DNA from: Corythucha ciliata
Taxonomy: Eukaryota > Arthropoda > Insecta > Hemiptera > Tingidae
DNA: 64,000 bases
Reading direction: 5' to 3'
Assembly (NCBI GenBank): GCA_038030265.1
Contig: CM075943.1
Coordinates: forward strand, 58,131,971 to 58,195,970
Part shown: in pieces, positions 35,451 to 44,769 of the stretch
Numbering within the stretch: the first letter of the stretch is position 1
Layout: each line of letters starts with the position of its first letter
Notes under the pieces: model-generated
What the model saw: only the letters and a program-made list of their open reading frames with translations
What the model was told of the DNA's origin: nothing
Database searches by the model: none
Translations under genes and position numbers: made by a program

Positions 35451-35950
35451 CTATCTTGCAACTCCACGCAGTACCAGGACTGCTAAAAATCGCCTAAAAA
35501 ACCGTCGATATTTTTCTCCGTGAAGAACAGGGTTTCCCGGAACAGGAGGCGGCTGACATAGCAACTTAGCGAGAGCCTCGGACTGAAGCCGTAGGGCTTT
35601 TAAGATTGACTTGTTTTGTACCTGGATCACCTGGATGTCCAGTAACCCCGGATGGTCTTCGTCGAGAGGCATTTTTTTGTTTTGTTTTGTAAACTAAGGT
35701 CCACGTCACTATCACGAGCACGATAAATTTACGTTTATCCTCGTCGCCATTTGTTATGTATTAAAAAAAAATGAAAAGAGAAAGACCGTTATAATATTTG
35801 CAATTCATTTTATTCCACGGCAGCCGGGCTCAGACCTCAGACTGACTCGAAGGGGTGGTGCGGGTGGTCGACAGGAAGACAGGATGGCTGAGTGGGGGCC
35901 GGGGTTTACATTCCATTTCGATCATTATAGTATAAAATAAAATATATAAC
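35451..35950 (-). pseudogene. Gypsy 5' end: LTR scrap, primer-binding site, Gag start
   Basis: On the minus strand, an LTR ending in TACATAACA (to about 35752) is followed by TGGCGACGAGGATAAACG (35749-35732), a primer-binding site almost the same as that of the intact gypsy (TGGCGACTAGGATCACC). A Gag N-terminus follows, starting MPLDEDHPGLL at 35672 and running to QPPPVPGNPVL. The coding is lost below 35451. The LTR side (35752 to about 35815) shares the scrap at 23250-23306. Confidence 0.65.
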
Positions 35951-35951
35951 A

Positions 35952-36685
35952 GTGATAAAATCTGATGATCTTCAAATAGCTCTCCTTGCCTACCGTTCTT
36001 CACCTCAAGTCCAACAGTACTATTCACCGTCGGAACTTTTGATGGGTCACAGGATGCGGGGCACACTACCGAAGAATCCAGAGACGTTAGTGCGTCAATG
36101 GCCAGATTTGGAAAAATACAGAGTGATCCATGACAAGAAAGTTGCAGATCAAAAGATCTGGTTTGACAAACGACATGCTTCCCGCCCCTTGAGACCGCTG
36201 AAGGACGGTGAAGAAGTTTTCATCCGAGATAACAATATAATTCGGTACCGTAAATTCAAAAAGCAACGACGCTCCTCGACGTTATCAGGTTGAAACTGAT
36301 ACTGGAATAATTCATAGAAATAGATTTTATTTAATTCCTTCTGGGCCAAAACTTTCATTCAAAATTCGTTCGAATCAGGATGCTCAAAGAACAAAGGCAT
36401 GGATGAAAAGACGCTCCTTTGATGAATTTCAGAATCGGCGGTTATTCGTTCCACAAGATAACCAAGCGAAGAAAGATACTGTTGAAACCCCTACATTTCC
36501 GTGTCAAAATTATCATAATTCGCCGCCTTGTCAAGAAACTGTGGAATATGATTCACAACAAGGGAGAAGAAGAAGAAGATGCTCCGGTTCTCAATCATTC
36601 TGAAGTAGATGACGGATGGACAGTTGTTACTGGCAGGACAAGAAGCGGCAGGAAGTTTCGAAAAAGCATGGACGTTACTCTTTAG
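35952..36685 (+). pseudogene. Gypsy integrase C-terminal region (plus strand)
   Basis: The segment begins inside an integrase: LLAYRSSPQVQQYYSPSELL, then GHRMRGTLP, and a C-terminal domain with WFDKRH, LKDGEEVFIRD and, after a frameshift at about 36290, HRNRFYLIP. A second frame to 36685 ends in DDGWTVVTGRTRSGRKFRKS, a basic tail common at gypsy Pol ends. The LLAYRSSP..SP-ELLMGHR-R style differs from the Mag-like elements here. The catalytic core is missing. Confidence 0.7.
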
Positions 36686-36689
36686 AACT

Positions 36690-37445
36690 TTTCAAGAAGA
36701 GGAAATGTGTTGGAATCAAGTTTACAACACATGAGTTTTGTTTACTTTATAGTTGGAAAATTAAATAACCATTTTCGTTTAAGAACGCGCGTTTAAACAA
36801 CTTGTATGCCCCCTTGACTATCTCAAAGTCCTCCTAATATGGCTTCATGGAGAAAATCTTTCGTGGAGAAAAAGCGAGGCCTCTTTAATAAACAAATGTT
36901 TAGGTTGATGACTCTTTCAGGGCGTAAAGAAAAAAAAAATTGTGAAAATAAGAAGGAGCCTCAGGCCATTTTCATGTTAATTAGTGCCTCAATTTTTATC
37001 GCTGTTATAACCTCTCCGTTCGCTCTTCATTTTATAGACACAAACTCTCGTGTTCAATTTTAATTAAGTAAACCTTTGATGGTCCTCTGGGTATTCCACT
37101 TAAAAGGTAAACGAGAGTGAGTCGAGCTTTGTGTACAAGTTATGCATAAGTGAATGAGCTATGATAGGAAAAGTGGGACGAGGGGGACTTTTGAGGGCCA
37201 AGAACTTGGTCGAAAGGATTGAAATAGCTTGCGGTTGCTTATGGGTGGTGAAACTGAAGTCTCACGGAGGGTGCGCTTAAAAGCAACGGATTAGTGCCCA
37301 CCGATTCAGCATGGATCGTCTTCTAATTCCTCTGGCAGTCTATAGTAAATCTTTCATTGAATACTAAAGTGGCTCGATACTTGAATGGCAAACCTTCCCT
37401 CTCCACAATATTTCCTTGAAAAAAAGAAAAAAAAAACTTAATGGG
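36690..37445. other. No gene seen
   Basis: A 74-codon ORF at 36839-37063 has no recognisable domain. No repeats were noticed. The stretch may include the decayed 3' end of the gypsy fragment to the left. Confidence 0.45.
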
Positions 37446-37448
37446 TTA

Positions 37449-37805
37449 TAGTCCAGTCAAATTAAACCAAAATTAACCAAATAGAGGAACTAAATACCAC
37501 GGAAGGTTTTCTTGGAATCATAAAATTTCCAGAGCCTATAGCACAAAAACATTGAGGTTTACAATAATAGTTGATTCATCAAAATTGTAGGCAATTTAAT
37601 GAGCTTTAATTTTTACGCCCAAAGGATTTCGCTACACCTCCTCGTTCTCGAGTTAAGAGAAAAAAACTGGGAAAAAGAACTTTCAAATTGTAGTGGGGGT
37701 GGATTTTATCACACCATGTACAGGAGACCTACCCCTACAATTTCCCGCAAAAAAAAACATTTCGTGGTATTTAGTTCCTCTATTTTTCTTATTTTTACTG
37801 GACTA
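37449..37805. mobile_element. TA-flanked MITE, 357 bp
   Basis: The left end TAGTCCAGTCAAA..AATAGAGGAACTAAATACCACG and the right end CGTGGTATTTAGTTCCTCTA..TTTACTGGACTA are terminal inverted repeats of about 50 bp with small gaps. TA lies directly outside (37447-37448 and 37806-37807). No transposase is encoded, so it is probably a Tc1/mariner-type MITE. Confidence 0.8.
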
Positions 37806-37809
37806 TAGT

Positions 37810-38895
37810 CAGAAAAAGGTTAGCAACATGGTGGATTATCGGTAATATGATATGAAAGGAACAAAACAAGTTGAATTAGTTAATGCCATCATTTATTCGA
37901 CGTAATAGCGGTTTTCAGGATTTTTTTGAATAAGAAAAAACTCTTTAAAAGGCTCTATTTCCTTTAAATTTTCTTCAATGAAGAAAAAAACACGATAACT
38001 ATAAACATTATGGTAAATTGGAAGAAGAATGTATCGTCTTAGGAACAAATGAACCCCCTGAGTTTCCAAGGCTGACGTAAAGGTTTCCGAAAGTGCATGG
38101 CCAGGTGGTGCGGGTGAGGAGGGTGCAATTTCCCTCCAGACGAGTCTCTAAGGGTGCTTTAAACACGGATATTAGCTACAGCGAGAAAAGTGGGATGAAG
38201 CTGCGGGCCTGAGGCGAGTAGAGTGTTAGTTGAGAGCCTCGGAATAGGATGTTGTTTACGTGAACTTAATTTGAGTGAAATTATGTTCTACAGTACACTG
38301 CAAGCCTGTTACAATTTAGCTTGGCTTGGCTTTCAGAATCTCCCTCTATTGTGTTAACCTTTCAAAAGCCTTTTCTTGAGGTAGAGTCTCTTAAATAGGA
38401 ACCTACAAACGAGTAAAAGATAAAATAATATAAAAAGCAAGGAACCATCAGGAACAGCGAAGACAAAGACAGAAGCAGAAAACGAGGTTCGTTGAGTGGA
38501 CGCATTGAAAAGAAACCATTTCCTGGGCAAAAATTGACCTGACCTTTTTGATCCTCCACCCCATCCTTTATATAGGTTCAGCGGAGCCCACGAAGCCCTT
38601 TTCCCAACCCTACCAACTCTCTTCTTATATTCTCGGTTGTCTTGTGTCCTCACATTTAAAGGGTAATGTGATTAGTTCAACTAACTTGGAAGAGGCTCCA
38701 CGTCAAGCTCTCTAATCGGGGAAAGCAGGAAGTACAAAAAAATTAATAAAAAAAGAGGGAAAATTACAGTATTTCCCTACCTATCCCTTTCACAGGACTC
38801 TCTGCTCTTCGTAACTAAAGCCCTTGAGTGAAAACCTTTTTTAAACCAGAGTGTTTGCCTTATTATTTTATTTATTTTTATTTTTATTTTTTCAG
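37810..38895. other. No gene seen; upstream of host exon
   Basis: No ORF of interest is present. Overlapping ORFs at 38354-38653 are chance. The end (38850-38895) is a strong polypyrimidine tract closing in TTTTTTCAG, the acceptor of the Munc13-like exon, so this stretch is probably intron or upstream DNA of that gene. Confidence 0.5.
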
Positions 38896-39264
38896 AAAAA
38901 ATTAGCACTCCTCGAATATGAGTTTTTTCTCATCCCTCCAACAAATGGTGAGCAGCGGAGTGGCCAATTTGAGCCTCTCGCCTAAACGCCTCTCGTTGTC
39001 CAAAGAATCGTCGACTGACACGACGATCACGACGTCATCGTCGTCGTCGTCCCCGCCGGCTCACGGAGGCTTTTGCCAGCGAGCCGCTTCCGTTCCATCG
39101 CCGTCGCAACCTGTAATGACGCGGCGTAAAACTATCGATCACACGTCATCGACAAGGCGATCTTTTCGCGCTCCACCGAGCCCGCAACACCACCAGAGGC
39201 AGTCGATGGTCTTTTGTCGGCGACGACTGTCCTGGCCTGAAGTTGACCAGCAGGCAACGTCGGG
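38896..39264 (+). CDS. Munc13-4/BAIAP3-like gene, exon with start codon
   Basis: The exon lies between TTTTTTCAG and G|GTAAGT. It has 22 bases of 5' UTR, then ATG at 38918 and 115 codons plus two bases (phase 2). The protein begins MSFFSSLQQMVSSGVANLSL. It is Ser-rich with a run of Ser near residue 43, and has RRRLSW near the end, a candidate PKA site. The N-termini of this family vary and give no domain. The link to the gene rests on phase: the next exon starts with the one base needed, and the third exon carries the family match. An upstream non-coding exon must exist. Its 15475-bp intron holds two gypsy elements and the tRNA-like palindrome. Confidence 0.6.
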
Positions 39265-39641
39265 GTAAGTTTTTCTTCTATGGCTCTTTCATTTTTTTTT
39301 TTTTTTTCTTCGGGGTACAAGTGAGAAACGATTAGGGTTAATGGCTTGAACAAAGTATGAACTTCCATTAACCTCCTCCTACGCATCCCCACTGGATTAA
39401 TTAAAACTACTCTTTCTTTTTCCCCTTTAAACGACATTTTAACTAAATGGTCCTACAAGAAAATTACGGGTTTCCACCTGAGTCGAAAGTGGTGAGTAAA
39501 AAACTCGCTAAAGGTGACGCTTTTAAGACCACCTGTAATCCCTGTTAGAACTGGAATTTGTTTTGAAAACTCCAGTGCTCCTAACAAATCGTAAAATGTA
39601 GGTTTAAAAGAGAAAAGTCTCTTATTAAAAATTTGTATTAG

Positions 39642-39930
39642 GCGGCGTACACACTGGAGCAACACGATATTGCCCAAGCGACATGAAAGCAACTCAGACA
39701 GATAAAAACAACAAAAACCGCGTCCGAGTGATATGAAACCGTTCACATTGAAGCGATAACGATACTCGCTTTATTGAAGGGAGCGTTCACACCGGAGCGA
39801 TACGATATCGGTGTAATATTGCCGAAGCAACGTGAAAGCAACTCGAACGAATAAAAACGACTGAAAATTAGTCGGAGTGGTACGGAAGCGTTCACATTGA
39901 AACGATAGCGATACTGAAGCGATACCTATC
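39642..39930. repeat. Tandem pair of ~135-bp units, probable MITE core
   Basis: Two units share TTCACAC(T/C)GGAGC, ACGATAT, ATTGCC, CATGAAAGCAACTC or a near match, and CGTTCACATTGAA-CGATA-CGATACT. Sequences of this kind with CGATA and GTGTGAACG words recur in many arthropod genomes as non-autonomous elements. The exact ends were not found. Confidence 0.5.
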
Positions 39931-40279
39931 GGTTCCTTGTCACGCAACGCTACATGGAAAGCCATGTCACCCGGGAAAATTTTGATTTTCCGTTTCGTGT
40001 GTTGTATCCCAATTCGCTTAGCTTCGTCCTGTTTTCCCCAGAACTCCCTTAACAAATATATCAATTACCTTCCTTCCCTGTTCCCTATGTTTTCCATATC
40101 AGTATCAGTTTTTTTTTGGTTTTATACGATTCGCTAATAAAAGTTTCTGTTCGTTTATTTCGGTACTCATTAAAATGCCCACAAATATAACAGTGGTGTC
40201 AGAAGTGGTGCGCTTTTTCTACTAATACGTGCGGGTTTTTTTTTTTCTTTCTTCCTCGTGAGTACGGTCAGTATTATCG

Positions 40280-41041
40280 ATGGCTGAAGGTGGTGCGGGC
40301 GTGTCCTTGCCCTTGGCTCAGCTCATTCAGCAAATGCAACAAACGCAGACGGAGCTTCTTCGCAGACTTCAGAAGATGGAGGTATCGGGTACTAAAGTTC
40401 CGGCTCCGAGCGACCATCGTCGCGATCATTTCGAACAATACGAGCCCGCTAGTTTTCCTTCTGTGAAGGTTTACTTCGAGCGTTTCAGCCGAGCTCTGCA
40501 ACTTGCTCAGGTCACCACTCCGGTTGAGAAGGCTAAACTTGTTTTAGTGTACATGGGATCGTACCTCAACACACACCTAGAGCATCTTCAGCAGCCCAAC
40601 TCTGTCGATGCGCTGACTTACGATCAAATCACGGCTATGCTGATCGATCATTTAGATCCTCCGGTCAATATATATGCGGAGGAGATAAAGTTTCGAGCGG
40701 TTAAGCAGGAACCCGCTGAAACTCTTAAGGCTTACACTGCGCGGTTACGTGCTGCGTCCGCATGTTGCGAATTCAAGGAGTACCTGGATCGAGCGTTGAT
40801 TGCTCAGTTCCTCCATGGTATTCGTCGCAGGGATATTCGCGACGAGATCGTTTCAAAAAAACCTACAACCTTCCAGGAGGCTTTAACCATTGCGTACGAA
40901 ATGGAGGCAACCTCTTTTGCGTCCGACCAGCTGGGGCTTCAGGAGGGGACTCGTTCGGGTACAGATGTCTTCAGGCTTGGCTATGAGCCGGTCCCCCTAA
41001 AGACGTTCCAAAAGTCGCCGGGGACGAAGTTCTCGCCGTGA
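40280..41041 (+). CDS. Gypsy Gag, 253 codons
   Basis: The ORF starts with MAEGGAGVSLPLAQLIQQMQ. It has a capsid-like core with VKVYFERFSRALQL, EKAKLVLVYMGSYL, LKAYTARLRAASACCEF and LIAQFLHGIRRRDIRDEIV, as in Gag of arthropod Mag-like elements. The zinc knuckles are not in this frame. After a frame change near 41040 they appear in the Pol frame at 41115-41215 as CHSCGETGHRRADC and CFNCGRVGHIGRAC. Gag forms the particle in which the RNA is copied. Confidence 0.75.
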   Translation: MAEGGAGVSLPLAQLIQQMQQTQTELLRRLQKMEVSGTKVPAPSDHRRDHFEQYEPASFPSVKVYFERFSRALQLAQVTTPVEKAKLVLVYMGSYLNTHLEHLQQPNSVDALTYDQITAMLIDHLDPPVNIYAEEIKFRAVKQEPAETLKAYTARLRAASACCEFKEYLDRALIAQFLHGIRRRDIRDEIVSKKPTTFQEALTIAYEMEATSFASDQLGLQEGTRSGTDVFRLGYEPVPLKTFQKSPGTKFSP

Positions 41042-41114
41042 TCCTCGGGCACCCCCCAGTCGCAGCTGTTCGAGAGGGTCTCGTGCATCGATTACTACAG
41101 AAAAATCGACCTCT

Positions 41115-42197
41115 TGTCACTCGTGTGGCGAAACAGGCCACCGGCGTGCCGACTGTAAGTTCCGTACCGCTAAATGTTTCAATTGTGGCCGAGTAGGACA
41201 TATTGGACGCGCTTGTCGCCAGTCAAAAAATAATCAAGTCTCGGAATCCTCTGATTTTGTGCCTAATGTGTCATCGGTGAGTTTCCTAGGTCACGTTCAC
41301 GTGGCTGACTCTCCGGGCCTGAGACCTATGCTTACTGTCTCCATAAACGATAAACCATTAGTAATGGAGCTTGACACGGGAGCTGCTTGTTCCATGATGA
41401 GTGTTAATACTATTCGAAAATTGATACCTAATTTTTCTTCTTTGTTAACTCCTTCTGATAGGATATTTAAAAGCTACTCCGGCGATACTATCAAATGCAT
41501 CGGGAAAATTACACTTCCCGTCACCTACAATGGCAGACAAGACTCTTTGGATGCGTACATTTGCGAGGGATCAGTTTCCACCCTCATGGTCAGACAATGG
41601 ATTGCCAGATTTGTTCACGACATTCCGTTCCAAGAAATTCTTCGCACGAACACAGTACTAAGTGCGCAGAACCGTCCATCGGAGTTTGAATCTCTACTAG
41701 CGCAGTTCAGCGATGTGTTCGATGAGCAGGCAGGTGTCCTGAAAACGGATCCTATTTCAATTGATCTGATTCCAGATGCCAAACCCGTATTCGCTCACCC
41801 CATTGAGGTGCCTTATGCGCTAAAGGCTCGTTACGCAGCCGAAATTGACCGCAAACTAGCATCGGGCCAGTATGTGCGCGTCGCGTCGTCACAATGGGCT
41901 TCGCCGACAGACGTGGTTGTGAAAAAGAATGGTCAGTTACGTATTACAGGAAACTACAAACCAACAGTAAATCCGCTAATGATTATCAACGAGCACCCGA
42001 TTCCAAAAGCTGAGTGTTTGTTTAATCAAATCGGCACCTCCAAAATTTTCTGCCACCTTGATGTTACAGATGCATATTCACACTTGGTTCTAAGCCCGAT
42101 GGCTAGCGAAATTCTTACTCTTAACACCTCGACTCACGGTTTAATACGTCCCACTCGTGCTGTCTACGGTGCAGCCTTTGTTCCGGCTACGTGGTAG
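41115..42197 (+). CDS. Gypsy Pol part 1: zinc knuckles, protease, RT N-terminal half
   Basis: The open frame includes two CCHC knuckles (41115-41215) and a protease with MELDTGAACSMMS, where D-T-G is followed by Ala-Ala instead of Ser. It continues with FKSYSGDTIKCIGKI and the RT fingers and palm: ALKARYAAEIDRKLASGQY, QWASPTDVVVKKNG, RITGNYKPTVNP and CHLDVTDAYSHLVLS. The first catalytic Asp is in HLDVTDAY. It stops at a TAG right after FVPATW, where related elements have Gln in WQREM, so this is a nonsense mutation and the frame continues directly. Confidence 0.75.
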   Translation, partial: CHSCGETGHRRADCKFRTAKCFNCGRVGHIGRACRQSKNNQVSESSDFVPNVSSVSFLGHVHVADSPGLRPMLTVSINDKPLVMELDTGAACSMMSVNTIRKLIPNFSSLLTPSDRIFKSYSGDTIKCIGKITLPVTYNGRQDSLDAYICEGSVSTLMVRQWIARFVHDIPFQEILRTNTVLSAQNRPSEFESLLAQFSDVFDEQAGVLKTDPISIDLIPDAKPVFAHPIEVPYALKARYAAEIDRKLASGQYVRVASSQWASPTDVVVKKNGQLRITGNYKPTVNPLMIINEHPIPKAECLFNQIGTSKIFCHLDVTDAYSHLVLSPMASEILTLNTSTHGLIRPTRAVYGAAFVPATW

Positions 42198-42938
42198 AGA
42201 GAGATGGAAAAAGTGTTGGCGGGGATTCCCAACGTTATTAACTTCTACGACGACATTCTTATTCATGCTAGAGACTCTCTACAAATGCTAAAGGTCTTAA
42301 CCACCGTCCTTCAGCGCTTCCGAGACGTGGGACTAAAATTGAATCGGGCGAAGTGCCGCTTCTTCGAAAATCGGATCGATTTTCTTGGCCATACCATTGA
42401 CGAAACCGGCATTCATACCAGTCAAGAATACGTTAAAGCTCTGCTGATGTCGCCTGCTCCAACCGATCCTAAAACGGCTGAATCTTTTCTAGGCAAATGC
42501 ACCTACTATTCAAAATTCATTCCAAATTTCAGTACCATTTCTTGGCCAATTCGGGCCTGCCTTCAGTCTACTCCCTTCCAGTGGAATCCGGCATGCGAGG
42601 AAGCCTTCAACACGCTGAGATGCATCCTCTCTTCGGATACGGTCCTGCTTCCTTACGACGATCGACTACCGCTCCTCCTGGCGACCGACGCCAGTCCGGT
42701 CGGAATGGGCGCTGTTCTTTCCCATCGCCTGGAAGATGGTTCCGAACGTCCTGTCGCATACGCCAGTCAAGCTTTCACTTCCACACAGTGCCGATATCCT
42801 CAGATCGATAAAGAGGCGCCTTCTTTCATTACCTCTACGCTCGTCAGTTTACCTTAATTACCGATCACAAGCCGTTAACTCAAACATTTCATCCGTCAAC
42901 AACTCTCCCAAAATTATGTATTTCACGCATGGCCAATT
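42198..42938 (+). pseudogene. Gypsy Pol part 2: RT catalytic box and RNase H
   Basis: It is read in the same frame as part 1 after the TAG. The catalytic box is NFYDDILIH, followed by LKLNRAKCRFFENRIDFLGH and the RNase H start LLLATDASPVGMGAVLSHRL. A frameshift near 42830 interrupts RNase H. The other frame gives RQFTLITDHKPLTQTF, the DHKP site, and then SRMAN at the MITE border. Confidence 0.75.
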
Positions 42939-43272
42939 AGAAGCGTGCAGCTTATCTTTCGGAAGGCATAGAATACGTAGTTTTGTATGGTGATGAGGTG
43001 ATTTTTTATCATTTGTGAGTCTTCTCGTTCACTCAAGGTAATTTAACATATCATGGGAGAACTCCGAGTCCACGGCTGAACTTGGGTCGAACCCTCCGAC
43101 GAGAGCCCTCAGCTCACCGAGCCTCTCCTTCACTTCAGCTATCATCTAGAAGTTAAAAATGTATTAATTTAATCCTACAACTAGCTTACAATAAACCATA
43201 AAAGTATTTCTCAAAGAGAAAACACTGAATTGATTACACGAATGCCTTCCGAAAGATAAGCTGCACGCTTCT
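42939..43272. mobile_element. MITE, 334 bp, inserted in gypsy RNase H
   Basis: 30-bp perfect terminal inverted repeats (42939-42968, 43243-43272) begin AGAAGCGTGCAGCTTATC. They are flanked by AATT on both sides (42935-42938, 43273-43276). Removing the element and one AATT rejoins an ordinary gypsy RNase H end (SRMAN|YADFLTHFNYKI). There is no ORF inside. Because AATT is itself palindromic, the target duplication could be called slightly differently. Confidence 0.88.
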
Positions 43273-44769
43273 AATTACGCTGATTTCTTGACACATTTCA
43301 ATTACAAGATCATATATCGTCCGACTGCTCAGCACTGCAATGCCGATTACCTGTCACGTTCCATTCCGGGAACACCGAAGCTTCCTGCGCCTGGAGAGGC
43401 CGACGAGTTTGATGAATTCATGCTCCACTCGATCTCGAATTTTCCTGTCGATTCTCAGCAGATCGCTGCAGCAACTGCGGCAGATCCGGAACTTGGTCCG
43501 CTTCTCCAAATCGTTCTACAAGGACACAATCTCGGCAAGTGGAAGCGCGGTGAACGAGAGTATACGCACTCGAATGGTTGCTTATTGTTCGAAAATCGAG
43601 TAGTCATCCCAACTAAACTTCGCCCCCTCATATTGGAGGAACTACATTCAGGGCACATGGGTATGTCGAAAATGAAGGGCTTGGCGCGAGGTTTCGTGTA
43701 CTGGCCTGGAATTAACAGTGACCTGGAAAATTTGGCCGCCTCATGTACAGCGTGCCGGCAAATCTTAAACGCACCAGAGCGGTTCACAGAGCACCATTGG
43801 GACTACCCTTCACGTCCATGGGAGCGAATCCATGTGGATTATGCTGGTCCTATGATGAATGGTTTGTACCTGCTTATCGTGGTGGACGCCTTCATCAAAT
43901 GGATGGAGGTAGAGGTCACACGCTCCTCAACAACAGAGTCGACATCCGCGATCCTGGAAAAGTTGTTTTCTTCATACGGATCCCCTACTACTATCGTCAC
44001 TGACAATAAGCCTCAGTTTACATCCAGCGACTTCACGCGTTTTCTTAAGGTGCAAGGTGTCAAATACCACAAGCGTACCGCACCATACCATCCCGCAACT
44101 AATGGTCAGGCGGAGAGGGCGGTACAAACCGTAAAGAAAGCACTACGAGCGGCGCAAGCGTCGACTTCAACTATCCAGCAGTGCCTCAATCGTTTCCTGT
44201 TCCAGTACAGAAAGGCTCCACACGCCACTACTGGGCTGGCACCCACTATCCTCTTTCTAAATCGAGCGATCCGAGGACGCCTAGATTTGGCTCTCCCGGA
44301 TTTCCAACAACAAAGAGAAATGAAAATACCATCAGTCCACAATTTTCGACACTTCCAATTAGGAGACGTCGTTTTATTTCGAGGCTACGGGGCCACTAAG
44401 TCTTCCCCTAAATGGCTTCAGGGTCGAGTCGCTGCCGTGCTCGGCGATCTCCACTATGAAATCGAGTGTCGGGACGTCCGGTACAAACGGCATGTCGACC
44501 AAATGCGTCGAGGGCCGGGAATGCAAATCCCTTTCGGCGAACGTGCTGCCCCAGGGTTACCTGAGCTAGAGAGACGCGTCCGCTTCTACGAGCGATCTCA
44601 ATTGTCAGACGTGGAGACTCCACCGGGAAGCCCATCGACGTCCGAGGTGAGAACGCCGCCGCCGAATGTCTCAGTTTCGCCTTGTCGGACTTTACCGCGC
44701 AGAACGAATCTTTTAGCTCGACTGCCAGATAGATTTTCGATCAATTTTTGGCTTATTATTTCTCAATGA
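43273..44769 (+). CDS. Gypsy Pol part 3: RNase H end and integrase
   Basis: The ORF starts at an internal Met in the last part of RNase H (HFNYKIIYRPTAQHCNADYL). Integrase follows: the HHCC finger (H-S-G-H..CTACRQ), DYAGPM with the first catalytic Asp, VTDNKPQF with the second, and HPATNGQAERAV with the Glu. The C-terminal domain has VVLFRGYG and YEIECRDVRYKRHVDQM, then a Pro/Ser-rich tail ending at 44769. Integrase inserts the DNA copy. All catalytic residues are kept in this part, but the element as a whole is disabled. Confidence 0.8.
   Translation, partial: NYADFLTHFNYKIIYRPTAQHCNADYLSRSIPGTPKLPAPGEADEFDEFMLHSISNFPVDSQQIAAATAADPELGPLLQIVLQGHNLGKWKRGEREYTHSNGCLLFENRVVIPTKLRPLILEELHSGHMGMSKMKGLARGFVYWPGINSDLENLAASCTACRQILNAPERFTEHHWDYPSRPWERIHVDYAGPMMNGLYLLIVVDAFIKWMEVEVTRSSTTESTSAILEKLFSSYGSPTTIVTDNKPQFTSSDFTRFLKVQGVKYHKRTAPYHPATNGQAERAVQTVKKALRAAQASTSTIQQCLNRFLFQYRKAPHATTGLAPTILFLNRAIRGRLDLALPDFQQQREMKIPSVHNFRHFQLGDVVLFRGYGATKSSPKWLQGRVAAVLGDLHYEIECRDVRYKRHVDQMRRGPGMQIPFGERAAPGLPELERRVRFYERSQLSDVETPPGSPSTSEVRTPPPNVSVSPCRTLPRRTNLLARLPDRFSINFWLIISQ

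Larger units (their letters stand above)
40200..44769 (+). mobile_element. Mag-like Ty3/gypsy element, decayed, plus strand
   Basis: The order is a possible primer-binding site TGGTGTCAGAAGTGG (from about 40195), Gag, zinc knuckles, protease, RT, RNase H and integrase. The whole coding span is present but carries a frameshift at the Gag end, a nonsense TAG at 42195 in RT, a frameshift near 42830, and a 334-bp MITE in RNase H. The sequence before the primer site includes AATAAAAG and ends in ATATAACA, fitting an LTR end, but no second LTR was found after 44769. It lies in the first visible intron of the Munc13-like gene, in the same direction as that gene. Confidence 0.8.

Noticed and set aside
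38354..38653. 99-codon minus-strand ORF
   Set aside because: Hydrophobic runs come from T-rich DNA, and there is no family match.
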